From NCBI GenBank assembly GCA_947625505.1, contig CANQON010000011.1:1-53134 (forward strand): a stretch of DNA of 53,134 bases, in the 5' to 3' direction. The number at the start of each line of letters is the position of its first letter. The stretch's first letter is position 1. Positions 14,671 through 21,482 of the stretch are shown here, in pieces. Below the pieces are notes generated by a model. That model did no database searches, was not told where the DNA came from, and saw only the letters and a list, made by a program, of their open reading frames with translations. Source of the stretch: an uncultured Bacilli bacterium. GTDB taxonomy: Bacteria; Bacillota_I; Bacilli_A; RF39; UBA660. Made by a program: the position numbers and the translations under genes.

Positions 14671-15543
14671 ATGATGAATGAAAATAAAACAAATATTAAC
14701 TGGTATCCAGGTCATATGGCCAAAACAAAAAGATTAATCACAGAAAACATTAATCTTATTGATGTCGTTTATGAAGTCATAGATGCGCGTATGCCTTATT
14801 CATCTAAAATTAAAGATATTGATGAATACTTAAAAAATAAACCTAGAATACTCATTATGACTAAAATCGACTTATGTGATGAAAAAGAAACTAATAAGTG
14901 GCAAATATATTATGAAAAACTTGGATATAAAGTAATCAAATTAAATCTAGAAAGTAATACTAACTTAAAATCTTTACTTAAAATGACAAATGAACTTATG
15001 GAAGAAGAAAATCTAAAAAGAGAAAATAGGGGATTAACGAAAAGAAAAACTCGTATTTTAGTTGTCGGTATACCTAACGTAGGTAAATCAACATTAATTA
15101 ATCGTTTAGTAGGAAAGAAAGTATCTAATGTTGGTAATACGCCAGGGGTTACAAAACAACTAAATTGGATTAGAATTAATGATAATTTAGAACTATTAGA
15201 TACACCAGGTGTATTATGGCCTAAGATAGATGAACAAATAGTAGGCTTAAACTTGGCTTCTTTAACAGCTATTAAAGAAGAAATATTACCAATTGATGAA
15301 GTTGTTTTTCATATCTTAAAAACATTATATAAATATTATCCAGAAAAGATAAAAGAACGATATAATGTAGATAATGTAAATGATGATAATTATGAAGAAG
15401 TATTAGAAACAATAGGTAAAAAAAGAGGATGCTTAATTCGTGGTGGAATCGTTGACTATGATAAAGTTTATTCTTTAGTTTTAAATGATATAAAAATGGG
15501 TTTAATTAAAGGAATAACCTTTGATAGGTGTAACAATGAATAA
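14671..15543 (+). CDS. rbgA: Ribosome biogenesis GTPase RbgA (YlqF)
   Basis: Circularly permuted GTPase needed for late maturation of the 50S subunit in Bacillota. The order of motifs is G4-G5-G1-G3: TKIDLCD (G4) near residue 65, then GIPNVGKSTLINRL (G1, about 132-145), NTPGVTKQ, and LLDTPGVLWPK (G3). The N-terminus NINWYPGHMAKTKRLI is the family signature and the C-terminal ANTAR-like helical region follows. Length 290 is normal. GGAGG precedes ATG 14671, with ATG 14674 as alternative. It opens the conserved run into mrnC and rlmB. It has no promoter of its own that I can see and directly follows the HEPN-like gene. Confidence 0.97.
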   Translation: MMNENKTNINWYPGHMAKTKRLITENINLIDVVYEVIDARMPYSSKIKDIDEYLKNKPRILIMTKIDLCDEKETNKWQIYYEKLGYKVIKLNLESNTNLKSLLKMTNELMEEENLKRENRGLTKRKTRILVVGIPNVGKSTLINRLVGKKVSNVGNTPGVTKQLNWIRINDNLELLDTPGVLWPKIDEQIVGLNLASLTAIKEEILPIDEVVFHILKTLYKYYPEKIKERYNVDNVNDDNYEEVLETIGKKRGCLIRGGIVDYDKVYSLVLNDIKMGLIKGITFDRCNNE

Positions 15544-15904
15544 TATTGGATCACTTGCTTTAGCATACTTAGGGGATAGTATTTATGAAGTATATGTTCG
15601 AAAATATTTAATAAATAAAAAAATTTTAAAAGTTAATGATTTACAAAAAGAAGCTACTAAATATGTAAGTGCTAGAGGACAAGCTAGTTATTTACAAAAA
15701 ATGTTAGATAATAACTTTTTAACTGAAGATGAAATAAATATTGTTATTAGAGCTCGTAATCATAAATCTCATGCACATCCTAAAAATACAGATATTATAA
15801 CTTATAAACATGCAACAGGTTTAGAAGCTTTAATCGGATCATTATATTTAGATAATAAAATAGATCGAATTGCAGAAATAATGAATTATATTTTGGAGGG
15901 GTAA
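15536..15904 (+). CDS. mrnC: Mini-ribonuclease III
   Basis: RNase III-fold endonuclease without a double-stranded-RNA-binding domain; in Bacillus it trims both ends of 23S rRNA. The start ATG 15536 follows ATAGGTG and lies within the last codons of rbgA (8-base overlap). The 122-residue product has the signature SLALAYLGDSIYEVYVRKYL near the N-terminus and HATGLEALIGSLYLDNK near the C-terminus, corresponding to the catalytic acidic residues of the RNase III fold. RARNHKSHAHPKN is also family-typical. It is followed one base later by rlmB, as in Bacillus. Confidence 0.95.
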   Translation: MNNIGSLALAYLGDSIYEVYVRKYLINKKILKVNDLQKEATKYVSARGQASYLQKMLDNNFLTEDEINIVIRARNHKSHAHPKNTDIITYKHATGLEALIGSLYLDNKIDRIAEIMNYILEG

Positions 15905-15905
15905 A

Positions 15906-16607
15906 ATGTATATATTTGGTAAAAATGTCGCTATTGAAGCCTTAAATAATAATAAGCAAATTAATAAAGCCTTAATAGCTGATAATTTTAGCGAAAAAGA
16001 TATTGTTAGTGAATTACATAGAAGAAATATTAAAGTTATAGAGGTATCTAGAAAAGAATTAGATCGTAAAGTATCAGGATTACATCAAGGTATTGTTTTA
16101 GATGTACCTGATTATAAATATGCATCTTTAGATGAGTTATTAAATAAAGATGACTCATTAGTTGTTATCTTAGATCATTTAGAAGATCCTCATAACTTTG
16201 GTGCTATTATTAGAACTTGTGAAGCAGCAGGAGTAGATGGTATCATCATTCCAGAAGATCGTTCTGTCGAAGTAAATGGTACAGTTATTAAAACTAGTGT
16301 TGGTACAGCAGAAAAAATGAAAATAGTTCGTGTTAGTAATTTAGTCAATACGATGAAAATATTAAAAAAAGAAGGCTATTGGATTTTTGGTACAGATATG
16401 CAAGGAGAAGATTATACTAAATTAGATTATCGTGGAAAAACAGCTATTGTCTGTGGAAATGAAGGATCAGGTATGAGCCGTTTAGTAGAAGAAAATTGTG
16501 ATTTTATTGCTAGTATTCCTATGAAGGGTACAGTTAATAGTTTAAATGCTTCCGTTGCTACAGCTATTATTTTATTTGAAGCTGTAAAGATAAGGAGTTC
16601 TAAATGA
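15906..16607 (+). CDS. rlmB: 23S rRNA 2'-O-methyltransferase RlmB (TrmH/SpoU family)
   Basis: SAM-dependent SPOUT methyltransferase of the type that modifies a guanosine in the 23S rRNA peptidyl-transferase region. The N-terminal substrate-binding domain (1-70, IFGKNVAIEALNNNK) is followed by the SPOUT domain with the three motifs: LDHLEDPHNFGAIIRTCEAAG (about 97-117), IVCGNEGSGMSRLVEENCD (about 180-198) and the knot segment IPMKGTVNSLNASVATAI (about 203-220). Length 233 fits. ATG 15906 has GGAGGGG upstream. Its TGA overlaps the ATG of the sigma factor gene (ATGA), so they are coupled. Confidence 0.95.
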   Translation: MYIFGKNVAIEALNNNKQINKALIADNFSEKDIVSELHRRNIKVIEVSRKELDRKVSGLHQGIVLDVPDYKYASLDELLNKDDSLVVILDHLEDPHNFGAIIRTCEAAGVDGIIIPEDRSVEVNGTVIKTSVGTAEKMKIVRVSNLVNTMKILKKEGYWIFGTDMQGEDYTKLDYRGKTAIVCGNEGSGMSRLVEENCDFIASIPMKGTVNSLNASVATAIILFEAVKIRSSK

Positions 16608-17212
16608 ATTACGATGATTTAAATGATTATGAATTAATTTCTTATATTCAAGAAAATAATGAGGAAGCTAATAATATCATAATAAAAAAATATGAACCTT
16701 TAATTAGTTCTATGGCTACCAGGATGTTACAATCATGTCCATATCTAGGACTTGAAAAAAGTGATTTAATTCAAGAAGGCATGATTGGTTTAAATCATGC
16801 AATAGGATATTTTAATGAACAAAAAGATATAACCTTTTATACATTTGCTAAAACATGTATTGAAAGAAGATTAATAAGCACCATTATATCTGCTAATCGC
16901 CTTAAACATAAACATTTAAATGAATCGATATCTTTTGATACAGAAGATGATGGATCATTAGAATATTTTCTAAGAGACAATTCTACTAATCCCGAAAAAA
17001 TAGTTGTTGATGAAAAAGAAACGGAAGATTTAATCGATATTATAAGAGCTAAACTAACAGACTTTGAAGATCAAGTCTTTGAATTAATGTTATCTTATTT
17101 CAATTATAAAGAAATAGCTGATATTTTAGATAAAGAACCTAAACAAGTTGATAACGCTATTCAACGTATTAAAAATAAAGTTCGCGAAGAAATGAAAAAA
17201 TATAATAAATAG
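16604..17212 (+). CDS. sigH: SigH-like RNA polymerase sigma factor
   Basis: Sigma-70-family factor of 202 residues. Region 2 is visible in IIIKKYEPLISSMATRML, GLEKSDLIQEGMIGLNHAIGYF and ITFYTFAKTCIERRLISTI (about 25-100); region 4 is LTDFEDQVFELMLSYFNYKEIADILDKEPKQVDNAIQRIKNKV (about 150-195). Its location between rlmB and secE-nusG is the Bacillus sigH position, so orthology to sigma-H, which controls the entry into sporulation and competence, is likely. The start ATG overlaps the rlmB stop. The usual neighbours rae1/yacP and rpmG are absent. A terminator follows directly. Confidence 0.88.
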   Translation: MNYDDLNDYELISYIQENNEEANNIIIKKYEPLISSMATRMLQSCPYLGLEKSDLIQEGMIGLNHAIGYFNEQKDITFYTFAKTCIERRLISTIISANRLKHKHLNESISFDTEDDGSLEYFLRDNSTNPEKIVVDEKETEDLIDIIRAKLTDFEDQVFELMLSYFNYKEIADILDKEPKQVDNAIQRIKNKVREEMKKYNK

Positions 17213-17232
17213 TACATTTTGTACTTTTTTTC
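17211..17232 (+). terminator. Terminator of rbgA-mrnC-rlmB-sigH transcript
   Basis: AGTACA/TGTACT stem (17211-17216, 17220-17225) with a three-base loop and a T run, starting at the sigH stop. Confidence 0.75.
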
Positions 17233-17261
17233 TTGCATTACTATTTACTAATCGTTATAAT
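17233..17261 (+). promoter_or_regulatory. Promoter of the SDR gene
   Basis: TTGCAT (17233-17238), 17-base spacer, perfect TATAAT (17256-17261), about 18 bases before the start codon. Confidence 0.8.
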
Positions 17262-17278
17262 GATAGTAGGGTGATGAT

Positions 17279-18031
17279 ATGAAAGCGTTGATAACAGGTG
17301 CTTCATCAGGTATTGGTTGTGACATGGCAAAATTTTTAAGTTCTTTAGGCTACGATTTAATTGTTGTAGCGCGTCGTAAAACAAGACTAGAAAAATTAAA
17401 AAAAGAACTACCGACAAATGTCGATATTATTGTTAGCGATTTATCTAGTACATTTAATTGTATGAAATTATATGAAAGTGTTAAAAATGAAGATATAGAT
17501 ATCGTTATTAATAATGCAGGTTTTGGTTTAGCTGGAGAATTTAGTGATACTAAACTTGAAAAAGAATTAGATATGATTGATTTAAATATTAAAGCAGTTC
17601 ATACTCTAACTAAATGTTTTTTAAATGATTTTAAAAAGAAAAATAAAGGTTATATTTTAAATATTGCTTCTAGTGCTGCTTTTCAACCAGGACCTCTTAT
17701 GGCTACTTACTATGCTACTAAAGTATATGTTCTTAATTTAACTACAGCTATATATGAAGAATTAAGACGTGAAAAAAGTAATGTGTATGTAGGATGTTTA
17801 TGCCCTGGACCTGTTGATACAGAATTTAATAAAGTAGCTAAAGTTGAATTCAAATTACCAGGTTTAAGTAGTGAATATGTAGCTAAATATGCTATTAAAA
17901 AAATGTTTAAAAGAAAATTAGTTATTATTCCAGGTACGCAAATGAAACTAGTATATTATGCATCTAAACTAGTACCAAGGAAGTTAAAGCTAAAGATTAC
18001 TTACAATATACAAAGAAGAAAATTAGGATAA
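17279..18031 (+). CDS. Short-chain dehydrogenase/reductase (SDR) family
   Basis: NAD(P)-dependent Rossmann-fold oxidoreductase of 250 residues. The cofactor site TGASSGIG starts at residue 6, Arg-rich ARRKTRLEKL suggests preference for NADP, the structural NNAG motif lies near 80, and the catalytic Ser and Tyr-x3-Lys are in IASSAAFQPG (about 134) and YYATK (about 148-152). The C-terminal segment PGPVDTEFNKVAK is typical of the YqjQ/DltE-like classical SDRs. It has its own promoter and terminator and interrupts the conserved sigH-rpmG-secE order. The substrate cannot be predicted. Confidence 0.92.
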   Translation: MKALITGASSGIGCDMAKFLSSLGYDLIVVARRKTRLEKLKKELPTNVDIIVSDLSSTFNCMKLYESVKNEDIDIVINNAGFGLAGEFSDTKLEKELDMIDLNIKAVHTLTKCFLNDFKKKNKGYILNIASSAAFQPGPLMATYYATKVYVLNLTTAIYEELRREKSNVYVGCLCPGPVDTEFNKVAKVEFKLPGLSSEYVAKYAIKKMFKRKLVIIPGTQMKLVYYASKLVPRKLKLKITYNIQRRKLG

Positions 18032-18055
18032 TGCATTATATAAATGCATTTTTTC
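18031..18055 (+). terminator. Terminator after the SDR gene
   Basis: Self-complementary ATGCAT arms (AATGCAT/ATGCATT) around a TATATA-type loop, followed by a T run, starting at the stop codon. Confidence 0.65.
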
Positions 18056-18122
18056 TTGCTTTTATGAAATACTTCTTATATAATATTAAATACTATTTAA
18101 TTTATAAAAAACATTATGTATA

Positions 18123-18151
18123 TTGACTTTAAAAGGTATATGTGTTATTCT
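18123..18151 (+). promoter_or_regulatory. Promoter of secE-nusG
   Basis: TTGACT (18123-18128), 17-base spacer and TATTCT (18146-18151), about 70 bases before the secE start. The leader also holds a small ACAC/GTGT hairpin followed by Ts that may attenuate. Confidence 0.65.
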
Positions 18152-18218
18152 ATCGATAGACACAAGAAAGTGTTTTTTATTTGAATTAAAAAATGAAACT
18201 TTAAGAGTGGGTGAAAAA

Positions 18219-18398
18219 ATGAAAAAATTAGCAAGATTTTTTGTAAGTGTCAAAAAAGAATTAAAAAAGGTTAGATGGCTAGGTAAGAAAGAATTAGTAA
18301 CATATTCTGTTGCTACTATATCATTTGTTATCATATTTATGGCATTCTTTGCTTTATCAGATATAATCCTAGGCGCTATAAGTACGGTGATTAAATAA
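18219..18398 (+). CDS. secE: Preprotein translocase subunit SecE
   Basis: Clamp subunit of the SecYEG channel. The 59-residue Gram-positive form has one transmembrane helix (about 27-52, YSVATISFVIIFMAFFALSD) preceded by the amphipathic helix LARFFVSVKKELKKVRWLGKKE, whose VKKELKKVRW pattern is the SecE signature. The start ATG 18219 follows GTGGGTG; a longer in-frame reading from 18123 begins inside the promoter and is rejected. The stop codon overlaps the nusG start by one base. rpmG, normally just upstream, was not found in this interval. Confidence 0.95.
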   Translation: MKKLARFFVSVKKELKKVRWLGKKELVTYSVATISFVIIFMAFFALSDIILGAISTVIK

Positions 18399-18934
18399 TG
18401 GAAAAAGAATGGTATGTAGTTAATACTTATTCTGGGCACGAGAATAAGGTTAAAGAAAAATTAGAAATGCGTGCTAGCTCAATGGGAATGGAAGACTATA
18501 TTTTTAGAATTGTTGTTCCTGAACAAAAAGTAATTGAGACTAAAGATGGCGTTACTAAAGAAAAAGTCGTTAAAATGTTTCCAGGTTATATATTAGTAGA
18601 AATGATTATGACTGATGAAGCATGGTTTATAGTACGTAATACTCCAGGTGTTACAGGATTCATTGGATCAAGTGGTAAAGGAGCTAAACCTTTCCCATTA
18701 ACACCAAAAGAAGTAGATAATATTCTAGGTAGTATGGGTATGAGTCGTCTAGATGTTGCTAATGAGCTTAATGAAGGCGATACTGTTAAAGTTATTACAG
18801 GTGCTTTTGCTAATATGTATGGTAAAGTTAAGTCAATTGATATGGCTAACCAAAAACTAGAGGTTGTTCTTGATTTATTTGGTCAAGAAACAGTTGTTGA
18901 AGTTGAATTTAGTGAAATAGAAAAAACTAATTAA
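18398..18934 (+). CDS. nusG: Transcription termination/antitermination factor NusG
   Basis: Binds the RNA polymerase clamp through its NGN domain and modulates pausing and termination. The 178-residue length is typical. The NGN domain (1-115) shows EWYVVNTYSGHENKVKEKLE, VPEQKVIETKDG, MFPGYILVEMIMTDEAWFIVRNTPGVTGFIG and the C-terminal KOW domain (about 125-178) shows EGDTVKVITGAFANMYGKVKSID and LDLFGQETVVEVEFSEIEK. It starts at ATG 18398, one base into the secE stop codon, and is followed by the promoter and leader of rplK. Secure assignment. Confidence 0.97.
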   Translation: MEKEWYVVNTYSGHENKVKEKLEMRASSMGMEDYIFRIVVPEQKVIETKDGVTKEKVVKMFPGYILVEMIMTDEAWFIVRNTPGVTGFIGSSGKGAKPFPLTPKEVDNILGSMGMSRLDVANELNEGDTVKVITGAFANMYGKVKSIDMANQKLEVVLDLFGQETVVEVEFSEIEKTN

Positions 18935-18938
18935 TATA

Positions 18939-18967
18939 TTTACAAAAATAATATTTTGTGTTATTAT
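18939..18967 (+). promoter_or_regulatory. Promoter of rplK-rplA
   Basis: TTTACA (18939-18944), 17-base spacer, TATTAT (18962-18967). The spacer contains the palindrome ACAAAA/TTTTGT, as does the rplJ promoter. Confidence 0.75.
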
Positions 18968-18996
18968 TAGTTCGCTATATTTCATTAAATATAGAT

Positions 18997-19045
18997 TAAG
19001 TGGGAGATTATTGATTTGCGGATATCATTTGAACCACATGTACTA
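18997..19045 (+). promoter_or_regulatory. L1-binding-type leader motif upstream of rplK
   Basis: GTGGGAG (19000-19006), then GCGGATA (19018-19024) and ACCACAT (19033-19039). The GTGGGAG and ACCAC parts pair and enclose an asymmetric internal loop, the shape of the ribosomal protein L1 site on 23S rRNA and on L11/L1 mRNAs. A second copy precedes rplA. Assignment is by pattern only. Confidence 0.55.
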
Positions 19046-19117
19046 AATAGTATAAGTGATTTTAAAACGAATTATCGTTAGAACCACGGCGAAAAAATTA
19101 TATAGGAGGTGTTTTTC

Positions 19118-19540
19118 GTGGCACAATTAGTTAAGAAGATTAAATTACAAATCCCTGCAGGAAAAGCTACACCAGCTCCACCAGTTGGTACAGTATTAGG
19201 CCCAGCAGGAATTAACTTACAAGAATTTTGTACAAAATATAATGATGCAACTAAAGATAAAATGGGAGATATTTTACCAGTTGAAATATCTATCATGGAT
19301 GATAGATCATTCACTTTCGTAATAAAGACTCCTCCAACTGCATTCTTAATTAAAAAAGTTGGAAAAATTAAGAAAGGTTCTTCTAAAGGAAAGAACGAAG
19401 TTGTTGGAACATTAACTAAAGCTCAAGTTAGAGAAATAGCAGAAATTAAGTTACCTGACTTAAATTGCTATACAGTAGAAGAAGCTATGAAAATAGTTGA
19501 AGGTACTGCTCGTAACATGGGTGTTCAAGTAGTTGAATAA
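19118..19540 (+). CDS. rplK: 50S ribosomal protein uL11
   Basis: Forms the base of the stalk at the GTPase-associated centre. Start GTG 19118 has TAGGAGGTG (19103-19111) at the right spacing; a reading from 19109 would place the start inside that site. The 140-residue product has the L11 signatures IKLQIPAGKATPAPPVGTVLGPAG, the linker FTFVIKTPPTAFLIKK and the C-terminal rRNA-binding segment LTKAQVREIAEIKLPDLN and VEGTARNMGVQV. It has its own promoter and a leader with an L1-like site, and is followed by rplA after a second such site. Confidence 0.97.
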   Translation: MAQLVKKIKLQIPAGKATPAPPVGTVLGPAGINLQEFCTKYNDATKDKMGDILPVEISIMDDRSFTFVIKTPPTAFLIKKVGKIKKGSSKGKNEVVGTLTKAQVREIAEIKLPDLNCYTVEEAMKIVEGTARNMGVQVVE

Positions 19541-19561
19541 TCATAAGCATAGGTAAGTCCT

Positions 19562-19600
19562 ATGTGGGAGGAAATTTATTATCCGCATATACCACACAAG
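19562..19600 (+). promoter_or_regulatory. L1-binding-type motif between rplK and rplA
   Basis: GTGGGAG (19564-19570), ATCCGCATAT and ACCACAC follow within 30 bases and end just before the rplA ribosome-binding site. Binding of L1 here would hide the AAGGAGG. It is a shorter version of the element upstream of rplK. Confidence 0.6.
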
Positions 19601-19611
19601 GAGGTTAAATA

Positions 19612-20307
19612 ATGAAAAAAGGAAAAAAATATCAAGAAGCTGCTTCTAAAGTAGAAAAAGGAAAATTATATACAGTAGAAGAAGCTGTTAAATTAGTTAA
19701 AGAAACAAGCGTAGCTAAATTTGATGAATCTGTTGAATTAGTATTAAGATTAAACCTAGATACTAAAAAAGCTGATCAACAGTTAAGAGGCGCTACAGTA
19801 TTACCACATGGAATTGGTAAAACTAAAAGAGTATTAGTTATCGCTAAAGGAGAAGCTGCAAGTCAAGCTAAAGAAGCAGGTGCAGACTATGTTGGCGATG
19901 TTGATTTAATTGAAAAAATCGAAAAAGAAAATTGGTTTGATTTCGATACAATGATAGCTACTCCAGACATGATGCCTGCTTTAGGTAAAATTGGTCGTGT
20001 ATTAGGTCCTCGTGGATTAATGCCAAACCCTAAGACAGGAACAGTTACAATGGATACAAAGCGTGCTGTTGAAGACGTTAAAAAAGGACGTGTTGAATAT
20101 CGTACAGATAGTTTTGGTAATGTAGCTGTTGCTATTGGTAAAGTATCATTTGATGCTGAAAAATTAGCTGATAATTTAAAAGCATTTGTTTCATTAATTA
20201 TTAAAACAAAACCATCAGTTGTTAAAGGAAAATATATTAAAAATGTTTCTGTTTCTACAACCATGGGTCCTGGTATCAAAATAGATACAAACACTTTTGA
20301 AGCTTAG
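19612..20307 (+). CDS. rplA: 50S ribosomal protein uL1
   Basis: L1-stalk protein that helps release deacylated tRNA and represses its own operon. Length 231 is normal. Family blocks are [41 protein letters not shown]-like [19 protein letters not shown], the hinge region with [34 protein letters not shown] (about 118-151), and the C-terminal [17 protein letters not shown] 19612 follows AAGGAGG. Two L1-like sites, one before rplK and one here, suggest feedback control of both genes. It is followed by the separate rplJ promoter. Confidence 0.97.
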   Translation: MKKGKKYQEAASKVEKGKLYTVEEAVKLVKETSVAKFDESVELVLRLNLDTKKADQQLRGATVLPHGIGKTKRVLVIAKGEAASQAKEAGADYVGDVDLIEKIEKENWFDFDTMIATPDMMPALGKIGRVLGPRGLMPNPKTGTVTMDTKRAVEDVKKGRVEYRTDSFGNVAVAIGKVSFDAEKLADNLKAFVSLIIKTKPSVVKGKYIKNVSVSTTMGPGIKIDTNTFEA

Positions 20308-20309
20308 TA

Positions 20310-20338
20310 TTTACAAATAAAATTTTGTATGTTATAAT
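20310..20338 (+). promoter_or_regulatory. Promoter of rplJ-rplL
   Basis: TTTACA (20310-20315), 17-base spacer, perfect TATAAT (20333-20338). The spacer carries TACAAA/TTTGTA, close in sequence and position to the palindrome in the rplK promoter. Confidence 0.8.
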
Positions 20339-20344
20339 ATGCTC

Positions 20345-20460
20345 ATGTGAGCGAGATAGTACCGTAGACAGTAGGGGATGAAAGTCTTAATTATCCTACC
20401 GAGGAGCTTAACTTTAAGAACTCTTAAGTCCTTATTACGGTAGTAGTAGGGACTTTTTTA
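20345..20460 (+). ncRNA. L10 leader RNA with intrinsic terminator
   Basis: Conserved untranslated leader that binds the L10-(L7/L12) complex. The core CCGTAGACAGTAGG (20362-20375) pairs through GTAGG with CCTAC (20395-20399) and is followed by CCGAGGAGCTTAA. TACCGTA (20360-20366) can pair over a long range with TACGGTA (20436-20442), which lies in the loop of the terminator AAGTCC...GGACTT (20426-20455) with its T run. This is the usual closing-stem versus terminator arrangement of L10 leaders. Confidence is high because core, position and terminator all agree. Confidence 0.87.
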
Positions 20461-20491
20461 AACGGTATTGCACAAGATAAGGAGGTGTAAT

Positions 20492-20992
20492 ATGGCTAAT
20501 CAAAAAATCTTAGATGAGAAACAAAAAATCATCGATGAGATAGCTAAAAACGTTCAAGAATCTAGTTCATTTATTTTCTTAGAAAACCATGGATTAACAG
20601 TTGCTGAAACAATGGAATTAAGAAGAAATTTAAAAGAAAGCGATTCTGAATTAAAAATTTATAAGAATACTTTAGTAAATAGAGCCCTAAATTCATTAAA
20701 TATTGATTTACATGATGAATTAAATGGACCTAAAGTTGTAGCTTTTGGTAAAGATGTAGTTGAACCAATTAAAGCTGTTACTAAATTCATGGAGGATCAT
20801 CCAAATCTAGAAATGAAATTAGGTATTGTTGATGGTAAAATTACTGATTTAACAACTTTAAAGAAATATGCTACAATCCCATCAAGAGATGGATTACTTA
20901 CAATGTTTGCTGGTGGTCTTATGCAAATTGCTAAAGATTTTGCAGTATGCTTAGACTTACATGCACAAAACTTAGAAAAAGAACAAAATTAA
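20492..20992 (+). CDS. rplJ: 50S ribosomal protein uL10
   Basis: Stalk base protein that carries the L7/L12 dimers. The start ATG 20492 has AAGGAGGTG at 20479-20487; a TTG reading from 20468 lies before the ribosome-binding site and is rejected. The 166-residue product has KQKIIDEIAKNVQESSSFIFLENHGLTVAETMELRRNL and IYKNTLVNRAL at 50-60, and the long C-terminal helix ending in the L7/L12-binding segment. It is controlled by the L10 leader directly upstream and co-transcribed with rplL. Confidence 0.96.
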   Translation: MANQKILDEKQKIIDEIAKNVQESSSFIFLENHGLTVAETMELRRNLKESDSELKIYKNTLVNRALNSLNIDLHDELNGPKVVAFGKDVVEPIKAVTKFMEDHPNLEMKLGIVDGKITDLTTLKKYATIPSRDGLLTMFAGGLMQIAKDFAVCLDLHAQNLEKEQN

Positions 20993-21023
20993 TAAAAAAA
21001 AATTTGATAAAGGAGGAAATAAA

Positions 21024-21398
21024 ATGGCAAAATTAAGCGCACAAGAAATTATTGATTCTTTAAAAGAAATGACACTTTTAGAGATTAAAGAAGTAGTAGA
21101 TTTAATGAAAGAGGAGTTTGGAGTAGATCCATCAGCTGTAGCTGTAGCTGCTCCAGTAGCAGGTGGACAAGCTGCTGCTGAAGAAGCACCAAGTGAAGTT
21201 GATGTTGTATTAGCAAGTGCTGGTCCAAACAAAATTAATGTAATTAAAATAATTAAAGAAGTTACAGGATTAGGTTTAGGAGAATCTAAAGCTATTGCTG
21301 ATAACGGTGGCGTTGTAAAAGAAAAAGTAGTTAGTGCTGAAGCTGAAGAATTAAAAGCTAAATTCGAAGAAGCTGGAGCTACTATCGAATTAAAATAA
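21024..21398 (+). CDS. rplL: 50S ribosomal protein bL12 (L7/L12)
   Basis: Stalk protein present in several copies that recruits translation GTPases. The 124 residues comprise an N-terminal dimerisation domain (1-32, QEIIDSLKEMTLLEIKEVVDLMKEEF), an Ala-rich hinge (VAVAAPVAGGQAAAEEA, about 37-55), and the factor-binding domain with KINVIKIIKEVTGLGLGESKAI. Start ATG 21024 follows AAAGGAGG. A 12-bp hairpin lies just downstream, between this gene and the methyltransferase gene, and may set the higher level of L7/L12 mRNA relative to rpoB. Confidence 0.97.
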   Translation: MAKLSAQEIIDSLKEMTLLEIKEVVDLMKEEFGVDPSAVAVAAPVAGGQAAAEEAPSEVDVVLASAGPNKINVIKIIKEVTGLGLGESKAIADNGGVVKEKVVSAEAEELKAKFEEAGATIELK

Positions 21399-21415
21399 TT
21401 ATAATTAAATCTTAT

Positions 21416-21444
21416 AGCCTGTGCTAAAAATATTAGCATGGGCT
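21416..21444 (+). promoter_or_regulatory. Strong hairpin between rplL and the methyltransferase gene
   Basis: Arms 21416-21427 and 21433-21444 pair over 12 positions (two of them G-U) around a five-base loop. No T run follows, so it is more likely a partial attenuator, an RNA-processing site or an mRNA stabiliser than a full terminator. Confidence 0.6.
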
Positions 21445-21482
21445 TTAAGTGTCTTTATAGAAAGATGCTAAAGGAGGTAATT

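Noticed and set aside
18032-18218. Searched for rpmG (L33) in the gap before secE
   Set aside because: No frame shows the L33 cysteine pairs or its basic pattern; only a promoter, a small hairpin and the secE leader are present.
19887-20294. Long minus-strand reading frame opposite rplA
   Set aside because: It lies wholly within the secure rplA gene, has no ribosome-binding site, and its composition is that of an antisense shadow.
20972-21439. 155-codon minus-strand frame opposite rplL
   Set aside because: Antisense of rplL and its flanks; the Ala/Pro-rich product only mirrors the L7/L12 hinge.
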